From Annona cherimola (taxonomy: Eukaryota > Streptophyta > Magnoliopsida > Magnoliales > Annonaceae): DNA of 64,000 nucleotides. Where the stretch lies: assembly GCA_030490835.1 (NCBI GenBank), contig CM059973.1, positions 57,540,008 to 57,604,007 of the forward strand. The letters are read 5' to 3'. The notes below the pieces were generated by a model. It had not been told where the DNA came from and did no database searches. It saw only the letters and a program-made list of their open reading frames with translations. Every line of letters begins with the position of its first letter. Within the stretch, counting starts at the first letter, position 1. Both the position numbers and the translations under genes were made by a program. This document shows, in pieces, positions 31,699-42,770 of the stretch.

Positions 31699-33178
31699 AT
31701 GCAAGAAGAGCTAAATCAATTTGAAAGAAATAATGTATGGTATTTAGTTCCTAGAACAAATGATTACACCATTATTGGTACCAAATGGGTATTTAGGAAC
31801 AAATTGGATGAAAGCGGACTTGTAATAAGAAACAAAGCTAGACTAGTAGCCAAAGAGTATTCCCAGGAAGAAGGGATTAATTTTGAAGAATCATATGCAC
31901 TCGTGGCTAGATTAGAAGTCATACGCATTTTACTAGAATTTGCTTCTCACATGAATTTCAAATGATTTCAAATGGATGTGAAAAGCGTATTTTTGAATGG
32001 GTACTTGAATGAAGAATTATATGTTGAACAACCCCCTGGATTTGAAGAAAAGAATCAATCAAAATATGTTTATAAGCTAACCAAAGAAATATACAGACTA
32101 AAACAAGCCCCACGAGCTTGGTATGAAAGATTAAATAGATTTTTGATTGATCATGAGTTTCAAAGAGAAAAAGTTGATACTACCTTATTCATCAAGTATA
32201 AAAGTAAAAATATTTTAATTGTGCAAATTTATGTAGATGATATAATATTTGGTGCTACTGATGAAACTCTGTGCCAAGAATTTTCTAAAATTATGCAGAG
32301 CGAATTTGAAATGAGCATGATGGGAGAATTAAATTTCTTCATTGGACTGCAAATCAAGCAACAAGCTGAAGGAATATTCATAAATCAGTCCAAGTACATC
32401 AAAGAAATGCTAAAGAAATTTAGAATGAAAACTAGCAAAGGAGAAAATACTCCGATGAGTTCAACAATCAAGATCGATACGGACGAAAACGGTAAATGTA
32501 TCGATCAAAAGCTTTATAGAAGTATGATAGGATCATTGTTATATCTAACTGCTTCTAGGCCAGATATTCTTTTCAGTGTTTATATGTATTCTAGATTTCA
32601 AGCATGTGCTAAAGAATCACATTTATTGGCTATAAAAAGAATTTTTAAATATTTGATAAAGACCACTAATCTTGGACTTTGGTATCCAAAGGGGTCAACT
32701 TTTGATTTAATCGGCTACTCGGATGCGGATTTTGCCGGTTACAAAGTAGATAGAAAGAGTACTAGTGGAACGTGTCAATTTCTTGGAAACATGTTGGTTT
32801 CATGGTATTCAAGGAAACAAACTAGTGTTGCTCTATCTACGGCGGAAGCCGAATATATAGCCGTCGGGTGCTGTTGTGCCCAACTACTTTGGATGAAACA
32901 ACAATTAAAAGATTATGGCATTGATTATTATAATATTCCAATTAAATGTGATAATACAAGTGCAATTTGTTTAACTAAAAATCCAGTATTATATTCGAGA
33001 ACCAAACATATAGATGTAAGACATCATTTCATTCGAGAACATGTTGAAAATATGATGTTTGTTTGGAATATGTGAAAACTGAGGATCAAATTGCTGATAT
33101 ACTCACCAAACCTTTAGGAAAGGAATCATTTTACAAAATTAGAAATGATATGGGGATGATTGAGTTAAATTGGGAATA
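31699..33178 (+). pseudogene. Reverse transcriptase and RNase H of Sirevirus A
   Basis: RVT_2 begins [19 protein letters not shown] at 31699. One in-frame TGA (31963-31965) stands where B has a Leu codon. The following 367 codons (31972-33075) contain [23 protein letters not shown], the catalytic YVDDIIFGA at 32230, LNFFIGLQIKQ and [15 protein letters not shown]. RNase H follows with YSDADFAGYKVDRKSTSG near 32720, ALSTAEAEYIAVG near 32830 and CDNTSAICLTKN near 32950. A frameshift near 33050 ends the frame early; the last part (EYVKTEDQIADILTKPL) is in another frame to 33178. Only two lesions separate it from an open frame. Confidence 0.93.
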
Positions 33179-33811
33179 ATTAGATGGGTAAAATAGACTT
33201 AGAAAAATCCAAGTTGATAAGCCAAGTCGACTCCGGGGCCACCAAGTCGACTCCAGTGAAGTCGACTTTGGCATGGCGAAGTCGACTCCGCCCCTGGGCG
33301 AAGTCGACTCCATTGAGGCGAAGTCGACTTCTCCTAGGGCAAAGTCGACTCCGCACACGACCGTCGGGATTCCAGCCACCCTTCTTCCCTCTTCTTTTCT
33401 TTTTAATCTCCTTCTTCCTACTCATTTCTCCTCCCTAGCAGCATCTCCCTCTTATTATCCTCGCCAGCGAGTTTCATCTCCGCTCCTTCTTTCTTTCTTT
33501 CATCTTCTCTTTCTCTCGCACCCAGCATCTCTCTCTATCTCTGTCTTTCTCTCTCTCAGTTCCGAACCCAACTATCTACTCTTCTCACTTCCGGCAAACT
33601 CTTCTTTATTTTCTTTTAGTCTAATTCTTTATCTCCCATTTTTTTATTTCCATTACAGAATCCTTCGTTCCCTCAACTGTATCTGTCTGTTCTCTCTTTC
33701 TAAGATCTCTCTCAGCTTTCGATATTTTCTTAAACTTCATTTCAAAACTTCCAGCTTTCAGTTTCCATTTCAGACTCTACCTGAAAATTTCCATCTCAAA
33801 AAATCGCATCA
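33179..33811 (+). promoter_or_regulatory. Leader of the post-pol ORF in A: GTCGAC cluster and CT-rich tract
   Basis: Seven AGTCGACT words lie at about 20-bp spacing between 33224 and 33355. They are simple GTCGAC cores flanked by AA/CC, not complete 30-bp modules. A CT-rich leader of about 430 bp (33375-33805) follows up to the ATG at 33812. Element F has a GTCGAC cluster in the same place (54960-55080, minus strand). A role as internal promoter is my inference from the resemblance to the LTR U3 regions. Confidence 0.5.
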
Positions 33812-35418
33812 ATGGCACCTAAATCCAGAATTCCAAAGATATCCGTGTCTAAACCATCCCGCAAACCAGTTCCTAGACAATCCGGCTCCCAAGCCGAAGA
33901 GGAGGTCCCAAGGAGGCAACGGACCCCCTCAAAGCGTGCCCGGGAAGAACCAGCTACTTCCACAGGCCGCAGAGTTCGTTTTCAAACCGCAACTCCATCA
34001 ACTACAGCTGCCCGAGAAGAAGAACTCCAAACATCACAAAGTACGCAATCTAGGGCCAGAAGGAAGGGAACCCCAGCTGCCAAAGCCCAAGTCCTGAAAA
34101 TGCCGACAACGTATTTCAAGTCCTAGTTACAACACAGCCAGTTCTATAAGAGTTTCTATGAATGAAAGGTATTCATCCCAAAAATCATCGACTTTAAATT
34201 TTTTATGGATTATGAGCCCGACATTGAGCAATTGCTGGATTTCCAAGGGTGGACTAGCCTACTAAGGCAGATGAAAGCGTATATCCCGATTTGACTCGTA
34301 TCTTCTACTATCTATGGGATGATGAGTACTTTGGTTCCTTTGTCAAAGGAGTTGACATATTTTTGGAATCAGAGTAACCCCAAGGTTAGAGGAGGCAATC
34401 ATGAATGTGGGGCAAATCTTAGAGGTACCTCATGAGGATGAGCCATTGCCTGAAAATCTTACTCTCTCAGATATCTACAATCAGCTTACTAGGAGAAATA
34501 AGTATCATCCAGGGATTAAGTTCTTACATTACATGGACTTATCGTCGAGGCTCAGGGTCTTCAGATTATTGATTACACACTGCATCTACTCCAAAGGTTG
34601 CGGTAGAAATCAGCTCAACCCACAGGAGGCAGGAATACTATGGAAGTTTATGAATCGAGTCAAAGTCAGCCTCCCTCAGTTGTTCATAGAAGCCCTCAGT
34701 TCTAGGAAAGACAACCCACGAAGGGTTTTGCCTTATGGGACTTGGATCACAAAGATCCTAGAACATTTTGGAGTTGATATCGATGGAGAGCCATTCGAGG
34801 TGTTAAAGCCTACAAATGCGATCAACAAAGCATTGATCTAAAGAATGAAGATCAATGTAAATCAACTCAGGGCTGAAGCAGAAGAGGGTGCACCGGCTCC
34901 AGAGGAAGTCGGGGATGAACAGGTTGAGGGGGAGCAGCCCCCGCCATCACCAGAAGCTCAACCCGCTCCACCACAGGATGCACCCGAGGAGCCTGCATCA
35001 CCACTGTCACATGGGTCGTGCTCCCCTAGAGGATCTGAGATTCCAGACCTAGCACCATGGCCGTCATCTTGGGATACTTCAGTTCAGGCCATTCGAGAGC
35101 ACCTGGAGCAGCTAGAGGACCCTGATGACCAGTCAGATCGTCCTACATGCTATCATGGATATGCATTCTCGACAGGATCGCATGGATAGGGAGCTCCAGA
35201 CCATCCGATATCACTTAGCATCCGGAAGCCATCGTCATCAGTCTATCCTCGAGCTTGATCCATTTGACATTGGATCAGTTCGTCGAGATCCCACACCTGC
35301 CCCAGTGTCATCTTTTTACTCCTCGGCCCACATCCGACCTATTCGACCTACTCCATACCCCATCTCTGCATTTCAGTTCACCAAATTTCTGCGAGTCGAC
35401 CCCTATTTGCTTGATTGA
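33812..35418 (+). pseudogene. Post-pol (envelope-position) ORF of Sirevirus A
   Basis: ATG at 33812 (MAPKSRIPKISVSKPS), with a basic Pro/Arg-rich N-terminus to 34126. A conserved domain is readable in pieces over 34180-34840: LTLSDIYNQLTRRNKYHPGI, KFLHYMDLSSRLRVFRLLI, RRVLPYGTWITKILEHFGVD. A Pro/Glu-rich linker (34850-35000) and SHGSCSPRGSE follow. The C-terminus has a predicted coiled coil (AIREHLEQLED, then MDMHSRQDRMDRELQTI) and ends SAHIRPIRPTPYPISAF. The middle domain resembles sequences annotated as putative plant transposon protein. I see no signal peptide, membrane segment or cleavage site, so calling it an envelope would be unsafe. Broken by four frameshifts or stops (near 34126, 34400, 34841 and 35130). 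Confidence 0.75.
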
Positions 35419-35794
35419 CAAAAAGGGGGAGAATAGTTGAGTTTTGGAGTTAGATTTCTATGATTTTTTATGGGTAGCTTGTATACAGGTTTCATTTGCA
35501 TTTCAAACTTGTATGAACTTTTTGATTATATGAAAATCTTGCTTATGAAAATTTTTATTAGTGCTCCGATTACTTCTTACAAAGTTTATCTGAATTATGC
35601 TCTGACTTTTTATGTTTTGCAGTGGTTGAATAATTATGATTATTTGAAATATCATATGCAAATACAAATGACAGTTTCACAAAGCTCAAAAGAAAAATGA
35701 CTTATGATTATCCTAAAAATGTCAAAACGATAAAATGACATGATGAATGGTATAAACTCAAATTGATTTTGTCAATCATCAAAAAGGGGGAGAT
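35419..35794 (+). other. 3' untranslated part of A with two identical purine tracts
   Basis: AAAAAGGGGGAGA occurs at 35420-35432, directly after the ORF, and again at 35781-35793, directly before the LTR. The second is the functional 3' polypurine tract by position. The rest is AT-rich and noncoding. Confidence 0.8.
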
Positions 35795-37635
35795 TGTTGA
35801 AAATCAACTGCAAAATATCCAAAGCATGTGTTTTGATGATTAACAACATAATTTGAGTAAGTTTTAGCTACTAATATGTTTTGCGCAATGTTTAGATGAA
35901 AAATATAAAATATAACAGGTCAAGTCGCAAACCACGACGACCCAGGCATCGACTTAGGCCAAGTCGATTCCCCAAGTTGACTCCATCTTCGACTTCAAAA
36001 GTCATCCTCTATCCAGTGTTGAAATTGGGAGCAAGAATTCTCGAATTCGCAGACGAAGTCAACTGCATCTGCGACTTGGGTAAAGTCGCAGACCAAGTCG
36101 ACTTCAAGTAACACTTTCCTTCCAGAGTTGAAATTGGGTGGCAAAGCTGCCGAAGTCGCAAATGAAGTCGACTCCACTTGTGACTTGGGTGAAGTCGCAG
36201 GCTAAGTTGACTCCAGCATCGACTTCAGTTAGACAGGGCAAGAGTTTAGAAGTCAAGTCGAAGGCCAAGTCGACTTAATATAAAACTTGAGTCAAGTTGA
36301 AGGCCAAGTCGACTTAAATATTCGACTTGGAGCATATGAAGATCAATCCAAGTCCAAAGCAAGCGAGATGCATGAATTCACCCGTTTCAATCAATCCATA
36401 AACATTGAATTTGTTCATGCATAGCAAGATTCAAGTTTTCAAGACCTCTGGACAAAAAGCTAAAAGATATCTATGCCAAGAAATTATGAAAATCAAAGAA
36501 GAAACACTTATGTTGAAGAAGTTAAGCAAGCAAAGGATATTTCAAGGAAATTAAAACTCACTTGGAAAAATAACAAGGTCAAGTCGCACCCGAAATCGAC
36601 TCCAAGATCGACTTGGGTCAAGTCCCAGACAAAGTTGACTTAAAAGACAGACTTGGATGATTGAACAGCTGAAGTTGCACCCGAAGTCGACTCCACCTGC
36701 GACTTGGGCCAAGTCTAAGGCCAAGTCGGCCCGAGGAAGAACTTGAACAAACTGAGCACAGCCGAAGTTGCACTCGAAGTTGACTCCAGCATGCGACTTG
36801 GGCGAAGTCGCACACGAAGTCGACTCCACCTGTGACTTGGAGAAATAACGTTCGAATTTTTGAACGTTGGAACATTTATTATGCGCCGACCAACTCTATA
36901 ACATTCAAAATTCTCCCTCCTTTATATATAGACACTCAAGCAAACGTGGAAATACATAAGATAGAGCTGAAAAAGAGGAAAGAAGTGCTACTAAGAGTTT
37001 CAATCCACTTTTCTCTACAATTGAGTGATCTATACACTTTCAAGGGAAGAACAAGCTTCAAAGTTGTTGTTTGCTTCAACGCAAAATGATTCGTTGCTTC
37101 TACAGATTCTTTCTCAAGCTGGAACTTGCTACACAAATCTATAAAGTGTAGATTTCTTCTATTTCATCTTATTATTTAGTTTTTGGTGCTTGGTTTGATT
37201 TTGGTGTTTCAAACCAAGCTATAGCAAAGTAGCTTTGTGATTGGAGTGGAACTCATCACCTACTTGTGCTATTTGTTGTATACACCCCCTAGAGCTAGAA
37301 TCTAGAAGAGAACGGAGGCTCTGGTTGTATATGCCCCTTAGAGCTAGAATCTAGAAGAAATCGGAGACTCTAGTTGTATTCGCGAAATACATAGTGGAAC
37401 CCAAGTCACAAGGGAGTGTGAGCTTGGAAGAGTAGAGTAGGGAAGGTTGCCCGAACCACTATAAATCTTGTCTATTGCTTTTTCATTTCCGCTTTCATTA
37501 TCTTATTGCTTTTCGTTTGTCTTATTAAAGGAGATTAAACTAAACTGGGGTAAAATCTCTAATTCAAGTTTAAAATTTTAAATACTCAATTCACCCCTCC
37601 CCTCTTGGGTAATTGTCATCAACTCGGGACCAACA
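35795..37635 (+). repeat. 3' LTR of Sirevirus A
   Basis: 1841 bp, TGTTGAAAATC...GGGACCAACA. Module clusters are at 35925-36330 and 36580-36835 and a TATA box at 36923. It lacks 12 bases between two GAC words found in the 5' LTR near 20230, and the 13-bp terminal duplication. Followed by target duplication GTATT. Confidence 0.93.
36923..36930 (+). promoter_or_regulatory. TATA box, 3' LTR of A
   Basis: TATATATA, same context as in the 5' LTR (TTTATATATAG). Transcription from here would run into Sirevirus B antisense to its genes. Confidence 0.5.
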
Positions 37636-37640
37636 GTATT

Positions 37641-38760
37641 GTCCACAAATATTTTGTTTTGACCTTCTAGTCTTTACACCTTCATAGATATTCCCTATAA
37701 CTTGCTCAATTGGATGGGCATTTCTGAATTTTAAGTTAGTTGGAGGTTTATGAGAATTATTACCTTCACTTACCTTTTTCTCCGTGGATTCTTCTTGCTT
37801 TTCCACATGCAATTTTTTAAGATTACTTGTGACATCATCTGCATCACTTAAATCATCTTTTCTTTTGGAGCATGGATTAAATTCATCAAAAATAACATGT
37901 ATTGACTTTTCTACAACTTGGTTCCATTTATTGAAGACTCTATATGCTTTGCTATTTGATGAGTAACCAAGGAATATTGCCTAATCACTCTTAGCATTCA
38001 GTTTTTCCAAGTTGGTTTTTCCATTGTTCAAAACATAACATGTGCAACCAAAAGCATGAAAATAAGAAATATTTGGTTTTCTACCTTTCCATAGCTCATA
38101 TGGGGTCTTTTTCAAGATTGCTCTAATGGTAACTCGATTCAACACATGACAAGCTATACTTGCAGTTTCACCCCAAAATTTCTTAGATAATTTACTCTCA
38201 TTTAGTATTGTTCTAGTCATCTCTTGTATGGTTCTATTTTTCCTTTCAACCACTCCATTTTGTTGTGGAGTTCTTGGTGCAGAAAATGTGTGGTGAATTC
38301 CTTTTTCATTACATAATTCTATGAATCATTTATTTTCAAACTCACCATCATGATCACTTCTAATGGTCATAATAGTACTTTATTTTTTATTTTGCACCAA
38401 GTTTACAAAAGTTGCAAACATAGAGAAGGTTTCATCTTTGACAGCTAAGAGAATTACCCATGTGAATCTTAAAAAATCATCAACTATTACAAATACATAC
38501 TTCTTTCCACCAATGGTTAAAATGTCGGATGACCCATATAGATCCATGTGTATAAATTCAAGTGGCCTAGTGGTGGAAATCTCCTTTTTGATAGAGAAGG
38601 GCATTTTAGGTTGTTTTGACAATTGACATGCCTTGCAAATTTTATCTTTGTCATATTTCAATTTTGACAATCCTTCCACCAAATTCTTTTTTCATAGGGT
38701 CTTGATGTTTGACATGTTTACATGTCCAAGCCTCTTATGCCAAACCCATGGATCATTGTC
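37641..38760 (-). pseudogene. Integrase and linker to RT of Sirevirus B
   Basis: On the minus strand, the zinc-binding end gives ICKACQLSKQ near 38630. The core gives IHMDLYGSSDI near 38550, VDDFLRFTW near 38485, RSDHDGEFEN near 38345 and QQNGVVERKNRT near 38240. The C-terminal part continues with ISYFHAFGCTCYVLNNGKTN near 38020-38075 and FLGYSSNSKAYRVFNK near 37935-37980. The linker (KQEESTEKKVSEGNN, AHPIEQVIGNIYEGVK) runs to 37641, where the frame is cut by element A and continues at 19906. Stops near 38690, 38326 and 37983 break the frame. Confidence 0.9.
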
Positions 38761-39280
38761 AATGGTCATTAGACATTGATCATCAAGAGAAATCAAGAGA
38801 AATCAAATAAACATTTCCATGTCTTTTCCCGCTAAACATGATATGCTCTCCATCAAATACATTGCATATAGATGATTCAAACACAACCTTGTATCCTTTA
38901 TCACATAATTGGCTAATACTCATTAGATTGTGCTTGAGTCCTTCAACAAACAACACATCTTCCATACATGTATTTGAAATACTATAAATGTTTCCTTTAC
39001 CTTTAATTTTACCTTTCTCGTTGTTTCCAAAGGCAACAGTTCCATCGTTGCAAGACTTGAGTTTATGAACTAAAATTCTTTCTTCGGTCATATGCCTTGA
39101 GTAACCGCTATCCATGAACCAAACGTTGCTTGCTTTTGCCTTGAAACATACCTGAAAAATGAGCAAATAAATCTTATCTCTTTTGTACCCATTTTATGGG
39201 TCCATATGGGTTAGTAAATTGATTTAATCTTTGTTGTTCTATTCTTGAAAGCCCAAATCTTGTGTTTCTTGGAACCCAAA
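38761..39280 (-). pseudogene. Protease domain of Sirevirus B
   Basis: Active site WFMDSGYSRHMTEE near 39080-39120, with DSG intact. It is followed by GTVAFGNNEKGKIKGKGNI and DVLFVEGLKHNLMSISQL. The long frame 38783-39166 covers the whole domain and the start of the gag-pre-integrase part (NVYLISLD). Stops upstream separate it from gag. Confidence 0.9.
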
Positions 39281-41035
39281 CTAATTTTGCACCATGGTCA
39301 TACAATTTCTTAAAGTTGCATCTATAAATTTCGTGACCCATTTTGTTGCAAAAATTGCAAGCCATTGGTAATCTAGGATTAGGCCTCCAAGTATGTAGTG
39401 GTTCAAAAATTGGCCTTCTAGTCCAAATAATATGTTTCCCTTTGGGTTTGTAAATAGGTGCAGTTTTAGCTTGATTTTTCCCAAGTTTTGGACACTTAAT
39501 TTGCTACTTTCTTCTTGCTCAAATGTGGAGTATCCAAGACCTCTTTTATTTTTTTGAGAGGTCATGTTCAGAAATATTTTCACACTTTCTCCTGGATTAG
39601 AGAACTTAGTTAATGATTCATTTAAGGATTCATTCTCCTTTTTCAATTTTTCCACTTCTTTCAATAGTAGTTCATTTTCTTCTTTCAGTTTTGTTGTACT
39701 TTCTGCTAGTTTTCCATTTACAATAATAATGGAATTGCATTATTGTCTCTTTAATGATTACTTGTTTCCTAGTTTTTTTATTTCCTCATATAATGAATCA
39801 TATGCATGTTGTAATTCCTCTAATTCAGCACATTTGAGACATTCTTGAATAGAAGAATAAGTAGATTGATAATGGAAAATTTTGGAAGTTACCTCTTCAT
39901 TACTTGTGCATTTTGTTGAGGTGGTTTGCTCTTCCAAAACTTCCGTTGTGTTCAAAGTTTCTTCATGTTCAATCCGTGCCATGCAGCATATTCTTGCACA
40001 ATTTGCTGCTTCAAAATCATCGGTTGAGGAGCTACTTGTTGATCAAGTTTCTTCATTCACGTACATTCCTCTTCCCTTAGGCCTTTGGAATTTTCGGCTT
40101 TCATATCTTTCCTTCCTTTCTTGATGATCCTTTGATCTTTCTTCCGGTGTAGGACATTGAGCTTGCATATGTCATATACTGCCGCATCTATAACATTTTG
40201 TAACCTCCTTCTTTTTCTCTTTTCGAGGTCTCTCTTTGAAATCTTTGAAGTTCTTCTCTTTCCTTACAAACTTTCAAAATCTGCGAGTTAGTAGAGCAAT
40301 GTCTTCATCATCGTTGTGAGATGAGGAGGTGGACTCATCCGAGTTATGGGTGACTTTTAGTGCAATTGCTCTCTTTCCTTTGTGATGATCTTCATTTTTT
40401 TTCTTGATTAGCTCATGTGACATTAATGAGTTAATAAGATCTTTTAGCTTCAATGTGTTTAGGTCCTTGTTTTCTTCTATTGCAGTAATTTTTGGAGTCT
40501 AAGATTCTGGTAGAGCTCTTAGGATTTTCATGACCTGTTCAGATTCAGAAATAACTTTTCCAAGACCTTTCAAAGCATTAGTAATTTTAGAGAATCTAGC
40601 AAACCTTTCAGAAATATTTTCTATTTGTAGCATTTTAAAGCTTTCCAATTCTCCAATCAAAATATTTCTCCTTGTCCCTTGGACTTGAGAAGTTTCTTCA
40701 TAGATAGATGTTAATGTATCTCATATCTCTTTTGCAGTTAAACAAGAGAATACTCTATCATATTCGGAAGCGGTAAGAGCACAAAACAGTGAGTTTATAG
40801 CTTTAGCATTGCTCTTAACAGTTTTTACTTCCTCATCGGTCCATTTGGAAGCTCTTTCATCAGTAGGCAAGGTTACACCGTCTTGGATTGCAATCCAAGA
40901 GTCCATATCTGTAGCCATGATGAGTTGTTTCATACGTAGCTTCCAATAGACGAAATTGTTTCCATCAAACAATGGTGGCCTAGTAAAAGATTAACCTTCG
41001 GCAAAAGCAGGAACGGAAGTAGATTGGGATGCCAT
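39281..41035 (-). pseudogene. gag: gag of Sirevirus B, with two zinc knuckles
   Basis: ATG at 41033-41035 (minus), 36 bases from the PBS. The capsid core reads NNFVYWKLRMKQLI, DSWIAIQDGVTLP (near 40870) and KILRALPES-TPKITAIEE (near 40490-40540). The first knuckle, near 40150-40200, is CYRCGSI, a stop, then HMQAQC. The Lys/Glu-rich region VEKLKKENESLNESL is at 39610-39660. The second knuckle, CNFCNKMGHEIYRC (39319-39360), overlaps the start of the linker to protease. Stops and one-base shifts break the gene in at least five places. Confidence 0.9.
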
Positions 41036-41070
41036 AACAAAAGATCTCTTTGGTAAAACTCAAAGACTTG

Positions 41071-41081
41071 CTCTGATACCA
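41071..41081 (-). other. Primer binding site of Sirevirus B
   Basis: Minus strand TGGTATCAGAG, two bases from the 5' LTR. Same initiator tRNA-Met type as in A. Confidence 0.9.
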
Positions 41082-41083
41082 CT

Positions 41084-42765
41084 TGTTGGTCCCGAGTTAA
41101 TGGCAATTACCCAAGAGGGGAGGGGTGAATTGGGTATTTAAAATTTTTTAACTTAAACAGAAATTTTACCCCGAATTAATCTAGTCCCCTTTATGAAGAA
41201 ACAAATGGAAAGCAATATAGTGCTGAGAGCAAAAATAAAAATCAACAAGCAAGATTTTATAGTGGTTCGGGCAACCTTCCCTACTCCACTCTTCCAAGCT
41301 CACACCTCTTGTGACTTGGGTTCCACTATGTATTTCACAAATACAACTAGAGCCACTGCTCTCTTCTAGATTCCAGCTCTAGGGGGCATCAACAATTCAC
41401 AGCACAAGTAGGTGACGAGTTCCACTCCAATCACACACTACTTTGCTTACACTTGATCTTAGTTAGCCAAACTAAATCAAGTTCAATACAACAAGAAATA
41501 GTAAAAGAAGGTTTCTACATGTTACCGATGTGTAGAGGCAGATTTGGTGTAGAGAAGAACTTGTACAACAGTATTAATGATTTAGAAAGCAGCTCTTGGC
41601 AGTTTGAAAGTAGAGTTCTTCTTCTATATGATGGTTTGATCACCTAATGATCTTAGAGATGGGAGTTGTGCTCAATCAATGAATTCTCAGTTTCCCTCCA
41701 CGTTCATATTGAATGTCTTTTATAAATGTTGAGGGAATCCGAACGTTTGGAAGTAGGTGGCGCGCATTTAATGCGCCAACGTTCAAAAAATTTTCGACCG
41801 TTGCGATCTAAGTCGCAGGTGGAGTCGACTTCGGGTGCTACTTCGCCCAAGTCGCAGATGGAGTCGACTTCGGGTGCGACTTCGGTTGTCCGTAACTTCT
41901 TCAAGTTCTAGTCTAGGTCGACTTGGTCCTCGACTTGACCCAAGTCGCAGGTGAAGTCGACTTCGGGTTTGACTTCACTTCCTCAGCTTGCTAGTTGAAC
42001 TTGAAATTCTTTGGAATGACTTGCTTGCTTGAATTTCTTCATGTTTGATTGTTCTTCCACCATTTTATATTACTTAAGACTCTTTATGATTCTTCTATCT
42101 TAAAAGAAAAATATTTGATTCCATGTCTTGAGTCTTGAGTCTTGGAATGCATGGAAGATGTTCGAGTATGTGTTCATAATCCAACATGATGGATTCATGC
42201 AACCCTGCTTGCTTTGATCTTCATTTGATCCAAGTCGAGTATTTGAGTCGACTTGGCCTTCATCTTTACTCGAGTCTAGCATTGAGTCGACTTGTTCTGC
42301 ATGTTCCGCACTGAAGTCGAAGTTGGAGTCGACTTGGCCTGCGACTTCACCCAAGTCGCATGCGGAGTCGACTTGGGATGCGACTTCGGCAGCTCTCGTT
42401 CTCGATTTCAACTCTGGACAGAAAATCATGGTTGAAGTCGATGCTGGAGTCGACTTGGTCTGCGACTTCACCTAAGTTGCGTGCGGAGTCGACTTGGGAT
42501 GTGACTTCGGTAGCTTTGCTCCCCGATTTCAACGCTGGACGAAAGATGTCACTTGAAGTCGCTGCTGGAGTCGACTTGGGAATCGACTTGGCCTAAGTCA
42601 ATGCCTGAGTCGACTTGAAAATTGATTTAACCTGTCATGCTTCATTTTCTTCATTTGTATATCCTTTAATCATCTTCACAAACATGTTAGTAACCAAAAC
42701 TTACTCAAATTGATTTGTTAATCATCAAAACATAGACTTGGCTTATTTTCCACATGTTTCCAATA
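41084..42765 (-). repeat. 5' LTR of Sirevirus B
   Basis: 1682 bp; inner end at 41084 (TGTTGGTCCC on the plus strand) and outer end CCAATA at 42765. It shows the uninterrupted form of the site where the solo LTR entered the other copy (TTAACCTGTCATGC near 42628). Modules lie at 41800-41970 and 42230-42620; 42355-42384 is a perfect 30-bp module. Confidence 0.93.
41717..41724 (-). promoter_or_regulatory. TATA box, 5' LTR of B
   Basis: Minus strand TATAAAAG, about 90 bp from the nearest module (41812-41841) on the upstream side. This is the start region for the B genomic transcript. Confidence 0.5.
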
Positions 42766-42770
42766 GACCC

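Larger units (their letters stand above)
19912..37635 (+). mobile_element. Sirevirus A, complete, with post-pol ORF
   Basis: LTRs at 19912-21777 and 35795-37635, target duplication GTATT at 19907-19911 and 37636-37640, PBS at 21780, polypurine tract at 35781. Internal order: gag, protease, integrase (split by element K at 24765-31179), RT, RNase H, then a long leader with GTCGAC modules and a post-pol ORF. Without K it is about 11.3 kb. Each gene has one or more stops or frameshifts, but domains are easy to read, so it is younger than C, D and F. Copia order (IN before RT), PBS type, size, extra ORF and double purine tracts all fit a Sirevirus. Confidence 0.95.
14834..42765 (-). mobile_element. 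Sirevirus B, full-length but split by later insertions
   Basis: In minus orientation: 5' LTR 41084-42765, PBS, gag, protease, integrase, (element A), RT, RNase H, 3' LTR 14834-18038. The target duplication GACCC flanks it at 14829 and 42766. Its own sequence is about 8.7 kb once element A (19912-37640 including one duplication) and the solo LTR (16393-17908) are set aside. It has no post-pol ORF. The outer termini read TATTAG and CCAATA instead of TGTTGG and CCAACA, which fits deamination. Confidence 0.9.

Noticed and set aside
33184..34097. A long open frame (33273-34097) overlapping the start of the post-pol ORF
   Set aside because: It runs through the GTCGAC cluster and the CT-rich leader, giving Ser/Pro/Leu-rich low complexity. 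The conserved start (MAPK...) at 33812, also seen in F, is in another frame.
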